DNA of 64,000 bases from Caloramator fervidus (lineage in GTDB: Bacteria > Bacillota > Clostridia > Clostridiales > Caloramatoraceae), in assembly GCF_900108045.1 (NCBI RefSeq), contig NZ_FNUK01000001.1, positions 34,300 to 98,299 on the forward strand. The letters are read 5' to 3'. The notes below the pieces were generated by a model that was not told where the DNA came from, did not search any database, and worked only from the letters and a program-made list of their open reading frames with translations. Below are positions 1 through 8,522 of this stretch, piece after piece. Both the position numbers and the translations under genes were made by a program. Position 1 is the first letter of the stretch. Each line of letters opens with the position of its first letter.

Positions 1-1
1 A

Positions 2-604
2 AATTGTGCAGAGGGAGCTTTAAAAATAATAGATGGAAAGGCAAAGCTTGTTAAAGAAAGCCTTTGTGATGGACTTGGAGCATGCATTGGCTACTGTCCA
101 CAGGGGGCTATAACGATTATTGAAAGGGAAGCTGATGAATTCGATGAAAAGGCGGTTCAAGAACATCTAAGCAGAATGGAAAATGAAAATCATAACATAG
201 GGGGATGCCCTGGAAGCATGATTAGGCAAATAAATAGACAATGGCCTGTGCAGCTTGCACTTGTGTCACCATCTGCACCATATCTATATAGGTCAGACCT
301 TTTAATAGCTGCAGATTGCACAGCCTATGCCTATGACAACTTCCACAACGACTTTATAAAAGATAGAACTGTTGTTGTTGGGTGTCCAAAGCTTGATGAT
401 AACGACTATTATATAGAAAAGCTGACGGAGATTATTAAAAATAATGATTTAAAATCCATAACCGTTGTAAAGATGGAGGTTCCCTGCTGCAGTGGGATTT
501 CAATGGCAGCAAAGGTTGCAAGGGATAGAGCAGGTGTTAAAATTCCTATAAAGGTAGTTACAATTGGTATAGATGGTGAAATTTTGGACAGTTCAAATGT
601 TTAG
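2..604 (+). CDS. 4Fe-4S ferredoxin-type protein (5' truncated)
   Basis: The open frame runs in from the window edge, so the N-terminus is missing and about 200 residues are visible. It starts with a Cys that looks like the last ligand of a first cluster, followed by a second cluster motif CDGLGACIGYCP (Cys 22, 28 and 32 of the visible part). Further Cys-rich motifs follow (GGCPGS, VGCPK, PCCSG). This layout matches a clostridial ferredoxin-like family with an N-terminal dicluster domain and a longer C-terminal Cys-containing domain of unknown function; an electron-transfer role is inferred. An internal ATG at 176 opens the same frame but would cut off the cluster, so it is not the start. A strong terminator follows. 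Confidence 0.75.
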   Translation, partial: NCAEGALKIIDGKAKLVKESLCDGLGACIGYCPQGAITIIEREADEFDEKAVQEHLSRMENENHNIGGCPGSMIRQINRQWPVQLALVSPSAPYLYRSDLLIAADCTAYAYDNFHNDFIKDRTVVVGCPKLDDNDYYIEKLTEIIKNNDLKSITVVKMEVPCCSGISMAAKVARDRAGVKIPIKVVTIGIDGEILDSSNV

Positions 605-630
605 GTAGGCAAGGCCTACCTATTTTTATT
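602..630 (+). terminator. Rho-independent terminator
   Basis: A 9-bp perfect stem (TAGGTAGGC at 602-610 with its complement at 614-622) is followed by a T-rich tract. It begins at the stop codon of the Fe-S protein gene. Confidence 0.85.
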
Positions 631-737
631 GGGCTATGGAATATTTATATTTTTTTTACACAAAATTAACAATGAGGAAAGTTTAAGGTGTTATAATACC
701 TAGGGTTAAAGGTAATACATAAATGGAGGGTAGAAAA

Positions 738-1943
738 ATGGAAGCGGTAAACCTTATAGGGATGTTTGCAGCCATTATATTTGCAGGACTTATTTTTACA
801 AAATTAAGTAGAATTGTTAATTTGCCCGATGTTGTTATGTTTATTTTGGCTGGAATTATATTAGGGCCTTATGGACTTAATTTGATTAATATCGATAAGT
901 ATCCTTTAGGTAACGAATTAATATTAACCTTTGGAGCGGCATATATACTTTATGATGGAGGAAGAGAGATAGATTTTAAAGTTTTAAGAAAGGTTAAGTG
1001 GTCAGTAATATCTTTAGCTACTATCGGTGTTATCATTTCTGCGTTTTTAACAGGATTTTTTGCAATGAAGATATTTAAAATTGACTTTATTTATGCTTTA
1101 TTGTTAGGTTCTGTTATATCTTCAACTGACCCTTCTGTTCTTGTGCCATTATTTAAAAGTTTAAACGTAAGTGACAAGTTAAAACAGACGATAATTTCAG
1201 AGTCTGCTTTTAACGATGCAGCAGGAGCTATTATAACTTTTGCAGTTTTAAATATTATTACAAAGGGCACTTTTAGTTTAGGCCATAGCGCCTTTGAACT
1301 TATAAAAACCTCTTTGGGTGGAATAATAATTGGAGCTATAATAGGATATATAGCAACTTTCCTTGTAGGGCATAAAAAATATGCATATTTTGAAGAACAC
1401 CCATCAGAGATAGCTATTGCGGCTGTTGCGGGAGCCTATGTTATTGCAACTAAACTTGGCGTAAGCGGTTTTATGGCAGTGTTTGTTATAGGAATGATAT
1501 GTGGAAATAAGAGAATGTTTGACCTTTATATACCTGATGAATATTATGTAACCCACACAAGATTTAAAGAAGTTACGACGCTTATACTTAGAATGATGAT
1601 TTTTATACTTCTTGGAACGCATATAAATTTTGCACTTCTTTTAAAATATTGGAAAGAAGCTTTGCTTGTCGTTGCGGTCTTAATTTTTATTGCAAGGCCG
1701 GTTTCGGTATTTTTCTCTATAATTTTTGATAAAAATGCTGAATGGAATTTTAAGGAGATAATATATATGATGTGGGTAAGAGAAACTGGGGTTATTCCTG
1801 CTGCCCTTTCAGGAATGCTACTTACTATGAAAGTACCTCATGCTGACATAATTTCAGCAGTAACTTTTGCAACTATTATAATAACATTAACTTTACAAGC
1901 AAGTTCGGCAAAATGGCTTGCAAAGGTGTTAAAAATAATGTAA
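738..1943 (+). CDS. Na+/H+ antiporter, CPA1 (NhaP-type) family
   Basis: A polytopic membrane protein of 401 residues with about 12 hydrophobic segments. Signatures of monovalent cation:proton antiporters are present: SSTDPSVLVPLF in the middle and ESAFNDAAGAI with the ion-binding Asn-Asp pair. Family knowledge says it exchanges cytoplasmic Na+ or K+ for H+; the ion is not readable from sequence. The ATG at 738 is chosen over the in-frame ATG at 723 because GGAGGG (725-730) lies at proper distance from 738 and would be inside the gene otherwise. The next gene is another ion transporter 31 bases downstream, so the two are probably co-transcribed for pH or salt homeostasis. Confidence 0.85.
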   Translation: MEAVNLIGMFAAIIFAGLIFTKLSRIVNLPDVVMFILAGIILGPYGLNLINIDKYPLGNELILTFGAAYILYDGGREIDFKVLRKVKWSVISLATIGVIISAFLTGFFAMKIFKIDFIYALLLGSVISSTDPSVLVPLFKSLNVSDKLKQTIISESAFNDAAGAIITFAVLNIITKGTFSLGHSAFELIKTSLGGIIIGAIIGYIATFLVGHKKYAYFEEHPSEIAIAAVAGAYVIATKLGVSGFMAVFVIGMICGNKRMFDLYIPDEYYVTHTRFKEVTTLILRMMIFILLGTHINFALLLKYWKEALLVVAVLIFIARPVSVFFSIIFDKNAEWNFKEIIYMMWVRETGVIPAALSGMLLTMKVPHADIISAVTFATIIITLTLQASSAKWLAKVLKIM

Positions 1944-1974
1944 AGGGAGATCTATGTTAAAGGGAGGATTTTAT

Positions 1975-3249
1975 ATGAATTTAGTTCAGATAATATCTAT
2001 ACTTGTATTTTTAGTTACTTTTATATTTATAGTAACCGAAAAAATAAACAGGACTATTGCTGCAATGCTTGGGGCTATGTTGCTTCTTATAGTTAGGATA
2101 ATAGACCAGGGAAATGCTACTGAATTTATAGATTATACTACCATTGGAGTATTGGTTGGAATGATGATAGTCGTTGCTATAATAAAAAGAACAGGGCTTT
2201 TCCAATACCTTGCTATAAAAGTAGCTAAAATGGTAAAGGGGGATCCTTCAAAAATAATAATTTTATTTGGAATTATGACGGCGGTTTTATCAGCATTTTT
2301 AGATAACGTTACAACAGTTCTTCTTATGATTCCAGTTACCTTAGTTATATCAAAACTTTTAAAGATAAGCCCTATTCCTTTTATTATGGCAGAGGTTTTA
2401 TCTTCAAATATAGGAGGAACAGCTACTTTAATAGGAGACCCACCAAACATTATGATAGGTTCAGAAGCAGGACTTGGATTCTTAGATTTTTTGCTTAATT
2501 TAGGACCTGTTATTCTTGTTATACTTTTTGTAACTGTTTTTTTAATAAGATTTATATATAGAAAAGAATTGCATGTTGAAAAAGACTTAAAAAAGTATAT
2601 AATGGAATTAGAAGAAAAAAATGCAATAGTAGATAAAGAGTTATTAGTTAAAAGTTTAACAGTTTTGTTTTTTATAATATTAGGTTTTTTCCTACATGAA
2701 CACTTAGGTTATGAATCTTCAACGGTTGCTCTTTCTGGAGCTGCGGTTCTTCTTCTTATAAGCAAAGAAGATATTGATGAAATTTTAGTTGAAATAGAAT
2801 GGCCTACGATATTTTTCTTTATATCTTTGTTTATAATAGTTGGAACCTTAGAAAAGGTTGGAGTAATAAAAATGCTTGCAAAGCTTGTTATAGATTTTAC
2901 AAAGGGCAATTTAGTTTTAACGACTATTATTATCCTTTGGGCGTCAGCTCTTCTTTCAGCTTTTCTTGACAATATACCTTTTGTTGCAACAATGATTCCT
3001 CTTATTAAAGGTCTTAAAGCTTTAGCAGGAGTTAATATAGAGCCTCTTTGGTGGGCGCTTTCTTTAGGAGCCTGCCTTGGGGGAAATGGAACTTTAGTAG
3101 GAGCTTCTGCTAATGTAGTTACTGCAGGGGTTATGGAAAAGGAAGGGTATAAAATAACCTTTAAAGATTTTATTAAAGTAGGTTTTCCAATAATGATTAT
3201 TTCTATTTTAATTTCATCTATTTATCTTATTATATTTAAGCTAAAGTAG
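1975..3249 (+). CDS. ArsB/NhaD-family (ion transporter superfamily) permease
   Basis: A 424-residue membrane protein with two homologous halves. Each half carries the family hallmarks: DNVTTVLLMIP and GGTATLIGDPPNIMIG in the first, DNIPFVATMIP and GNGTLVGASANVV in the second. This fits the ArsB/NhaD branch of the IT superfamily, which exports arsenite or exchanges Na+ for H+. No ars genes are adjacent and a CPA1 antiporter precedes it, so an Na+/H+ or anion role is more likely than arsenic resistance; this is inference. The start at 1975 is preferred over ATG 1954 because AAAGGGAGG sits at 1959-1967. Confidence 0.85.
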   Translation: MNLVQIISILVFLVTFIFIVTEKINRTIAAMLGAMLLLIVRIIDQGNATEFIDYTTIGVLVGMMIVVAIIKRTGLFQYLAIKVAKMVKGDPSKIIILFGIMTAVLSAFLDNVTTVLLMIPVTLVISKLLKISPIPFIMAEVLSSNIGGTATLIGDPPNIMIGSEAGLGFLDFLLNLGPVILVILFVTVFLIRFIYRKELHVEKDLKKYIMELEEKNAIVDKELLVKSLTVLFFIILGFFLHEHLGYESSTVALSGAAVLLLISKEDIDEILVEIEWPTIFFFISLFIIVGTLEKVGVIKMLAKLVIDFTKGNLVLTTIIILWASALLSAFLDNIPFVATMIPLIKGLKALAGVNIEPLWWALSLGACLGGNGTLVGASANVVTAGVMEKEGYKITFKDFIKVGFPIMIISILISSIYLIIFKLK

Positions 3250-3264
3250 AAAAGAGGGGTGGGT

Positions 3265-3741
3265 ATGAAGCAAATAAATGTTAAAGAGACAATGCATGAA
3301 ATGCTTTTAAGGCAAATGGGGGCAAACGTTGTTTGCTTTTTAGGTAAACAGTGTTTTGTAAAATTTAATATAAACGGCTATGAAGTAAGCTATGCTTACA
3401 ATATAAATGCAAAGGAAAAATATTTTCTTCAAAGGGTAAAGCCTTATCCTATGATTGCAGGGGTTTTTGAAGATCTTAGAGATGTTGTCAACATGATACA
3501 AATAGATGTTGAACAGTTTAAAAATGTAATAGAAAGCGGTAAGTTTGAAAAATTTTTAGAACTTAATAAAAAAATATTAGATACAGCAAGGAACCTAGAG
3601 GATCTATTCTTATACTATATAGTTGACGAAGAGGTTTTTGATGAAATTTCAAAGGAAATAGAAAAGGTAAGGGAAAAAATACACGAATGTGCAGCACCTG
3701 AGAAGAGAGTTTACTTTAAAAAGGATCCTGAGACTTTGTAA
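3265..3741 (+). CDS. conserved hypothetical protein
   Basis: A 158-residue soluble protein I do not recognise. The N-terminal 75 residues look like a small alpha/beta unit containing two Cys (VVCFLGKQCF), and the rest is predicted helical and charged (two long amphipathic stretches ending in EKVREKIHECAAPEKR). ATG 3265 is preferred over an in-frame GTG at 3259 because GAGGGG just upstream is spaced for the ATG. It follows the transporter gene by 15 bases and ends in a terminator, so it is the last gene of that operon. There is no signal peptide or membrane segment. Confidence 0.7.
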   Translation: MKQINVKETMHEMLLRQMGANVVCFLGKQCFVKFNINGYEVSYAYNINAKEKYFLQRVKPYPMIAGVFEDLRDVVNMIQIDVEQFKNVIESGKFEKFLELNKKILDTARNLEDLFLYYIVDEEVFDEISKEIEKVREKIHECAAPEKRVYFKKDPETL

Positions 3742-3775
3742 AAGTATAGGAAATTTTCCTATACTTTTTTGTTTT
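3741..3775 (+). terminator. Rho-independent terminator
   Basis: AAAGTATAGG (3741-3750) pairs with CCTATACTTT (3758-3767) and is followed by a T run. It closes the antiporter operon. Confidence 0.85.
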
Positions 3776-3818
3776 TTAAGGGTATAATATTTATTAAAAT
3801 TATTTTTAAGGTGGTAGC

Positions 3819-5282
3819 ATGAAAATTAATGAGGTTTTAAAGGAAATAGATTATTTGATAAATCATTTTGAAAGTTTAGATTTACAAAACTTAAAAGAGA
3901 GGTTAAATAGATTTTTAAAGGAGTTTGAGGATAATAACATATTTGAAGCTTATTTTCCTCTTTTGAATTTACTTGAAAATTTCAGCAAAGAAAAGGTTTT
4001 AGAAGTTTTAAAGGAAATAAAAATTTTAATTACAAAATTCTTTTTAAAAGAGGATAATTTTCTTTTAATAACAGAAAATAAAGAGGATTTTTATGACCTT
4101 ATAAAAGTTTTAACTTTAGAAGGTTTTAAAGTTGCAATTGAAGGATATAGTGGGGACATAATTGATTATGTTTATTCAAAAAGGCCTGAAGCTTTGCTTA
4201 TAGATAATGATTCTAAAAATCATGGTTTTTTTATTATGAAAATAATAGATGATGAGGAAATAGCCAAAAAGATGCCTGTTATTGTTTTAGGTTCATCTAA
4301 AGATGATAAAATAAAGGCACTTTCTTTAGGGGCCATAGACTATATTCAAAAGCCTTTTGATTTAGATGAGGTTGTTTTAAAGCTTAAAAATATATACAGG
4401 CTTTCTAATATTTATATTAAAAATAACATATATGACATATTTACAGGCGTATATTCAAGGTTTTATGGGGACCTAATAGTTAAAAAAGAATTTTTAAAAG
4501 CTAAAAATGATGGAATAAAATTAATATATATGCTTTTAGATTTTGATGGAATGGCAAATATAAATCTTAAATTGGGCAAAAGCAAAGGGAATGATGTATT
4601 AAAAGAAAGTGCAGCGCTTTTTAGAAATATAATACCTGAAAGCGATGTAATATATAGGCTAAATGGTGATGAGTTTGCTATTTTATTCTTTAATAAAAGT
4701 ATAATTGAAGTTTTAGCTTTGGCAGAGAAAATGCAAAAAGAACTTGAAAATCTTTCAAAAAAATATGGAATAAGTTTAAGCTTTTCAGCAGGTGTTGCAG
4801 AGTTTGATAATAACATGAAAAGCGTAGAGGATTTAGTAAAACTTGCAGATTTAAGCTTAAAAAAAGCAAAAGCAGAAGGGGGAAGAAAAATATACACATC
4901 AAAACAGGTTTTGAAGGATGCAAAAAAGAAAATCTTAATAGTTGATGATGATAAGATAATTCTTTCTATATTAAGCAAGAGATATTCAAATAAAGGCTAT
5001 ATGGTGTTTACAGCGTCAAATGCAGAAGAAGGAGTAGAAGTTTTTAAAGAAAATACAGATATAGATTTAATAATATCAGACTTTTATATGCCGGGGATGA
5101 CGGGAGATGAATTTACAAAGGAAGTAAAAAGTTTAAATAAAAAGGTAAAGATAATAGTTTTATCTGCCCACAAATCGGAGGAACACGTTAAAAAGGCTTT
5201 AAATGCTGGGGCGGATGACTATATAACAAAGCCCTTTTCACCTGTTGAGCTTGATATTAGGATTAAAAAGTTAATTGGTTAG
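3819..5282 (+). CDS. REC-GGDEF-REC response regulator / putative diguanylate cyclase
   Basis: 487 residues. Domains in order: a helical N-terminus (1-78); a degenerate receiver domain (about 81-195, Asp129 kept, the usual acidic pair replaced by Glu-Asn); a GGDEF domain (about 205-360) whose signature reads NGDEF at 282-286; and a canonical receiver domain (371-487) with DDD at 376-378, phospho-acceptor Asp421 and Lys471. GGDEF domains make c-di-GMP from two GTP; single changes at the first Gly are often tolerated, so activity is plausible but unproven. No output domain or histidine kinase is nearby. The downstream HEAT and glycosyltransferase genes are in the same operon, which suggests control of polysaccharide synthesis. 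Confidence 0.85.
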   Translation: MKINEVLKEIDYLINHFESLDLQNLKERLNRFLKEFEDNNIFEAYFPLLNLLENFSKEKVLEVLKEIKILITKFFLKEDNFLLITENKEDFYDLIKVLTLEGFKVAIEGYSGDIIDYVYSKRPEALLIDNDSKNHGFFIMKIIDDEEIAKKMPVIVLGSSKDDKIKALSLGAIDYIQKPFDLDEVVLKLKNIYRLSNIYIKNNIYDIFTGVYSRFYGDLIVKKEFLKAKNDGIKLIYMLLDFDGMANINLKLGKSKGNDVLKESAALFRNIIPESDVIYRLNGDEFAILFFNKSIIEVLALAEKMQKELENLSKKYGISLSFSAGVAEFDNNMKSVEDLVKLADLSLKKAKAEGGRKIYTSKQVLKDAKKKILIVDDDKIILSILSKRYSNKGYMVFTASNAEEGVEVFKENTDIDLIISDFYMPGMTGDEFTKEVKSLNKKVKIIVLSAHKSEEHVKKALNAGADDYITKPFSPVELDIRIKKLIG

Positions 5283-5292
5283 TGGTGGTATT

Positions 5293-6408
5293 ATGGAAAA
5301 GTTTGTTTACACATCTATTGTGTTTTTTACAGCTGTTATTTTAACCCTTTATGTTTACCTTTTGGTTGAAAAAATGTTGGAAGCTATTAAAAGCAAAATT
5401 AGAGAAGTTAACGAGGATGCAGTTTTTAAGTTAATAGATGAGATAATTTTAAAATTAGAAGAGGAAAGTTTAAAAGATGAGGATGTAATAAAAATAAAGG
5501 AAGTTATAAAAAGCGGAATAAAAAGAGAATTGGTGGAAGAAAGATTAATATATTATTTTATGATCTACAGCGGGGATATAATAAAAAAGCTTACAAAACT
5601 TGTTGAAGAAGTAGGTCTTGTTGACTTTGAGATTCGAAATTTAAAATCAGACAATCTATATATAGTTTCTCTAGCAGCAAGAAGGCTTGGAGAGTTTAGA
5701 AGCAAAAAAGCAATAGAGCCTTTGTTAAAGGCTTTGAATATAAATTCCAATGATGTTAAGTATAATGTTCTTTTGGCGCTTTCTAAGATAGGAGATGAAG
5801 ATGCTTTTATAGAGGCTTTTGAAAAGCTTGAAGATAAGATTTTATTATCTGAAAGAAGTCTTATAGAGATAATAGATGATTTTGAAGGTGATAAGATTAA
5901 AGTGTATAAAAGAATGTTTAATTCAAATAACAGTTTTTTAGCTTCTGTATTTATGAAGTCTGCCGCAAACTATATGGATGTTTCCCTCTCAGATATTGTG
6001 GCAAATTTTTTAAAAGATCCTAATAAGGAAAAAAGGATTGCTGCTATAAAGTTCATAGGAAACTTATCTGATGTTAGATATTTAGATGACATAATAGAAA
6101 GGTTGCAGGATGAAGATTGGGAAGTTAGGGCGGTTGCAGCAAAGGTTTTAGAAAGGTTTCAAGATGAAAGGGCTGTTATGCCTCTTGTTAAGGCTTTGTC
6201 GGACAAGGTTTGGTTTGTAAGGTATAATGCGGCATCATCCCTTATAAAGATTCCAAAGGGTATAGATGCTATAGATATTGTAATGCAGGGAAATGATAAA
6301 TTTGCTAAAGATATAATACTTTATGCTGTTCAAAATATAGAGCTTTTGGAAGTTACAGAAGATAACAGGGAAAAGATAAAGGAAATTATAAAAAAGTATA
6401 AAAGGTGA
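5293..6408 (+). CDS. membrane-anchored HEAT-repeat protein
   Basis: 371 residues: one N-terminal membrane segment (about residues 4-25), a charged helical linker, then HEAT-like repeats (for example AARRLGEFRSKKAIEPLLKA and VRYNAASSLIKIP) to the C-terminus. HEAT repeats make scaffolds for protein-protein contacts; no catalytic motif is visible. ATG 5293 is chosen over a TTG at 5275 that overlaps the upstream gene, because GGTGG lies just before the ATG. Its position between a GGDEF-type regulator and a processive glycosyltransferase (4 bases before the latter) suggests it couples the two at the membrane; this is inference. Confidence 0.8.
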   Translation: MEKFVYTSIVFFTAVILTLYVYLLVEKMLEAIKSKIREVNEDAVFKLIDEIILKLEEESLKDEDVIKIKEVIKSGIKRELVEERLIYYFMIYSGDIIKKLTKLVEEVGLVDFEIRNLKSDNLYIVSLAARRLGEFRSKKAIEPLLKALNINSNDVKYNVLLALSKIGDEDAFIEAFEKLEDKILLSERSLIEIIDDFEGDKIKVYKRMFNSNNSFLASVFMKSAANYMDVSLSDIVANFLKDPNKEKRIAAIKFIGNLSDVRYLDDIIERLQDEDWEVRAVAAKVLERFQDERAVMPLVKALSDKVWFVRYNAASSLIKIPKGIDAIDIVMQGNDKFAKDIILYAVQNIELLEVTEDNREKIKEIIKKYKR

Positions 6409-6412
6409 TGTT

Positions 6413-7822
6413 ATGGAAATTTTAAAGGATATAATATTAAAATTTAATTTGTTTGTAATCTACTATGTTGTAGCTATAAATTTTATATACTTTGTTCAAC
6501 TTATATTATCAGCTTTAAGCCTTTATGGGTATATAAGAAAAGTTCGCTATTCTGATTATCAAAATTACACAACTTCTTATAATATGGTTCCTGTTTCTAT
6601 TTTAGTTCCTGCTCATAATGAGGAAGAAACTATTGTTGATAATGTGAGAAATCTTTTATATATTAACTATCCGGAATTTGAAATAATAGTTATAAACGAC
6701 GGCTCTAAGGATAACACGCTAAAAAAGCTTATAGACGCTTTTTCACTTAAAAAAATAGATCAGCCTGTAAGGTATCTTATTAAAACAAAAAATATAAAAG
6801 GTATATATAAAAATGTAGATATACCAAACCTTGTTGTAGTAGATAAAGAAAATGGAGGAAAGGCAGATGCTTTAAATGCCGGAATAAATGTTTCAAGATA
6901 TCCTATATTTGTTTCAATAGATGCAGATTCTATATTAGAGAGCGATTCTTTAGTTAGGGTTATAATGCCTTTTATAGAGGATAAAGAAACTGTAGCAGTT
7001 GGAGGCATAGTAAGGATAGCCAATGGATCTTTTATAAAAAGAGGATTAATAAAAAAGGTTGAACTTCCAAAAAATAGAATTGCCATGTTTCAAATAGTTG
7101 AGTATTTAAGGGCCTTTTTAACAGGAAGAATGGGATGGGATGCTTTAAACTCGCTTTTAATAGTCTCTGGTGCCTTTGGAGCTTTTAAAAAGGATGTGGC
7201 AGTTGAAATTGGAGGATATGCAAATGGAACTGTTGGAGAGGATATGGAAATAATAGTAAGGATTCATAAACATATGAGGAAGCACAAAAAAAGATATAAA
7301 ATAAAGTTTATTCCAGATCCTGTTTGTTGGACTCAAGCTCCAGAAAGTCTTAAAGACTTGAGAAGTCAAAGAAGGAGATGGCAGATAGGTCTTATGGATT
7401 CTCTTTTTAAACACAAGGACATGCTTTTTAATCCAAAATATGGGATAATAGGTCTTTATGCATACCCTTACTTTTTATTCTTTGAGATGTTGGGGCCTAT
7501 CATTGAGATAATAGGATATATATTTGTTCCTTTGTCTTATGTTTTTGGAATTTTAAATTTAAAATATTTTACTCTGTTTTTAATAGCGTCTATACTTTAT
7601 GGAATAATTTTATCAATAGGAGCAATCCTTTTAGAAGAATATACGTTTAATAAATACCCATCTTTAAGACAAGTTATGAAGCTTACGCTTTATGCTATTT
7701 TTGAAAACTTTGGTTATAGACAGCTTACAAGCTTGTATAGGTTTGAAGGGATATTCAAATATAGAAAATTAAAGCACAACTGGGGAAAGATAAAAAGAGT
7801 AGGCTTTACAAAGTCGGCATAA
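6413..7822 (+). CDS. processive glycosyltransferase family 2, membrane bound
   Basis: 469 residues with a membrane segment at about 12-36, a cytosolic GT-A domain (about 55-310) and two or more C-terminal membrane helices (about 345-410). Catalytic motifs visible are VPAHNEEE, VINDGSKD, SIDADS (DxD), GEDMEI and the QRRRW motif of processive enzymes. This fits the cellulose/chitin/poly-GlcNAc synthase type that polymerises a UDP-sugar and extrudes the chain. It lacks a PilZ domain, so any c-di-GMP control would have to come through a partner such as the HEAT protein next door. ATG 6413 follows AAAGGTGAT. Confidence 0.88.
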   Translation: MEILKDIILKFNLFVIYYVVAINFIYFVQLILSALSLYGYIRKVRYSDYQNYTTSYNMVPVSILVPAHNEEETIVDNVRNLLYINYPEFEIIVINDGSKDNTLKKLIDAFSLKKIDQPVRYLIKTKNIKGIYKNVDIPNLVVVDKENGGKADALNAGINVSRYPIFVSIDADSILESDSLVRVIMPFIEDKETVAVGGIVRIANGSFIKRGLIKKVELPKNRIAMFQIVEYLRAFLTGRMGWDALNSLLIVSGAFGAFKKDVAVEIGGYANGTVGEDMEIIVRIHKHMRKHKKRYKIKFIPDPVCWTQAPESLKDLRSQRRRWQIGLMDSLFKHKDMLFNPKYGIIGLYAYPYFLFFEMLGPIIEIIGYIFVPLSYVFGILNLKYFTLFLIASILYGIILSIGAILLEEYTFNKYPSLRQVMKLTLYAIFENFGYRQLTSLYRFEGIFKYRKLKHNWGKIKRVGFTKSA

Positions 7823-7830
7823 AAATTATG

Positions 7831-7855
7831 CCTCTACACAAAATAAGTGTGGAGG
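7831..7855 (+). promoter_or_regulatory. hairpin covering the Shine-Dalgarno of the LysM-CAP gene
   Basis: CCTCTACAC (7831-7839) pairs with GTGTGGAGG (7847-7855), 9 bp with one U-G pair and a 7-base loop. The 3' arm contains the ribosome binding site GGAGG for the TTG start at 7864. A T-rich run follows directly, so the same structure could also act as a weak terminator after the glycosyltransferase gene. Confidence 0.6.
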
Positions 7856-7863
7856 TGATTTTT

Positions 7864-8466
7864 TTGAAATTTAAAAGGCTTATATTAGCTTTACTTGTTT
7901 TAGTGATTTTAAATCAAAAAGCTTTTGCTAATCAAATTTATACTGTAAAATTAGGAGATACTTTATATAAAATATCTCAGCAATACGGTATATCCATTGC
8001 AGAAATTTTAAAAGCTAATCCCGGCATAAAAAATCCTTCTATGATTTATGTAGGACAAAAGATAGTTATTCCTAATGACCTTAGGGCTTTTGAAAAGGAA
8101 GTAATAAGGCTTGTTAATATTGAGAGGGCTAAGGTTGGTTTAAAGCCTTTGACGGAAAACTTACAGCTTAGCAAAATTGCAAGATTAAAATCTCAGGATA
8201 TGGCAAGCAAAGGTTATTTTTCGCATTATTCTCCAACCTATGGCTCCCCCTTTGATATGATGAAAAAGTTTGGAATAAAATATACATTAGCAGGGGAGAA
8301 TATCGCTATGGGTCAAAAAACTCCAAAAGAAGTTGTAACTGCGTGGATGAATTCACAAGGCCACAGAAGAAATATATTAAATCCTAATTTTACTCAAATA
8401 GGAGTTGGTGCGGCAAAAGATTCAAGAGGGAGGATTTATTGGACGCAAATGTTCATAAGGCCTTAA
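7864..8466 (+). CDS. secreted LysM and CAP (SCP/PR1) domain protein, YkwD-like
   Basis: 200 residues: signal peptide (1-22, ending AFA), one LysM peptidoglycan-binding domain (about 25-68, YTVKLGDTLYKI to GQKIVIP), and a CAP domain (about 78-200) with the conserved HYSP, AGENIA and GHRRNIL motifs. Proteins of this build are wall-associated and common in spore formers, where SafA-like LysM proteins and YkwD-type CAP proteins occur; the biochemical role of bacterial CAP domains is not settled. The TTG start at 7864 is chosen because GGAGGTGAT precedes it; an in-frame ATG at 7828 would put the ribosome site inside the gene and disrupt the signal peptide. Confidence 0.85.
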   Translation: MKFKRLILALLVLVILNQKAFANQIYTVKLGDTLYKISQQYGISIAEILKANPGIKNPSMIYVGQKIVIPNDLRAFEKEVIRLVNIERAKVGLKPLTENLQLSKIARLKSQDMASKGYFSHYSPTYGSPFDMMKKFGIKYTLAGENIAMGQKTPKEVVTAWMNSQGHRRNILNPNFTQIGVGAAKDSRGRIYWTQMFIRP

Positions 8467-8478
8467 AAATTGTAGCAT

Positions 8479-8522
8479 AAAAATCCCTTCTGCATATTAT
8501 AAAAATATGCGGGGGGATTTTT
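8479..8522 (+). terminator. terminator hairpin overlapping the next ribosome binding site
   Basis: AAAAATCCC (8479-8487) pairs with GGGATTTTT (8514-8522), and inside this GCATATT (8492-8498) pairs with AATATGC (8504-8510). The run of six G at 8511-8516 is the Shine-Dalgarno for the gene at 8523. The element probably terminates the LysM-CAP transcript and also masks translation of the next gene. Confidence 0.7.

Noticed and set aside
4463..4978. 171-codon open frame on the minus strand
   Set aside because: It is antisense to the GGDEF domain of a clear gene, lacks a ribosome site and has a composition typical of an AT-rich shadow frame.
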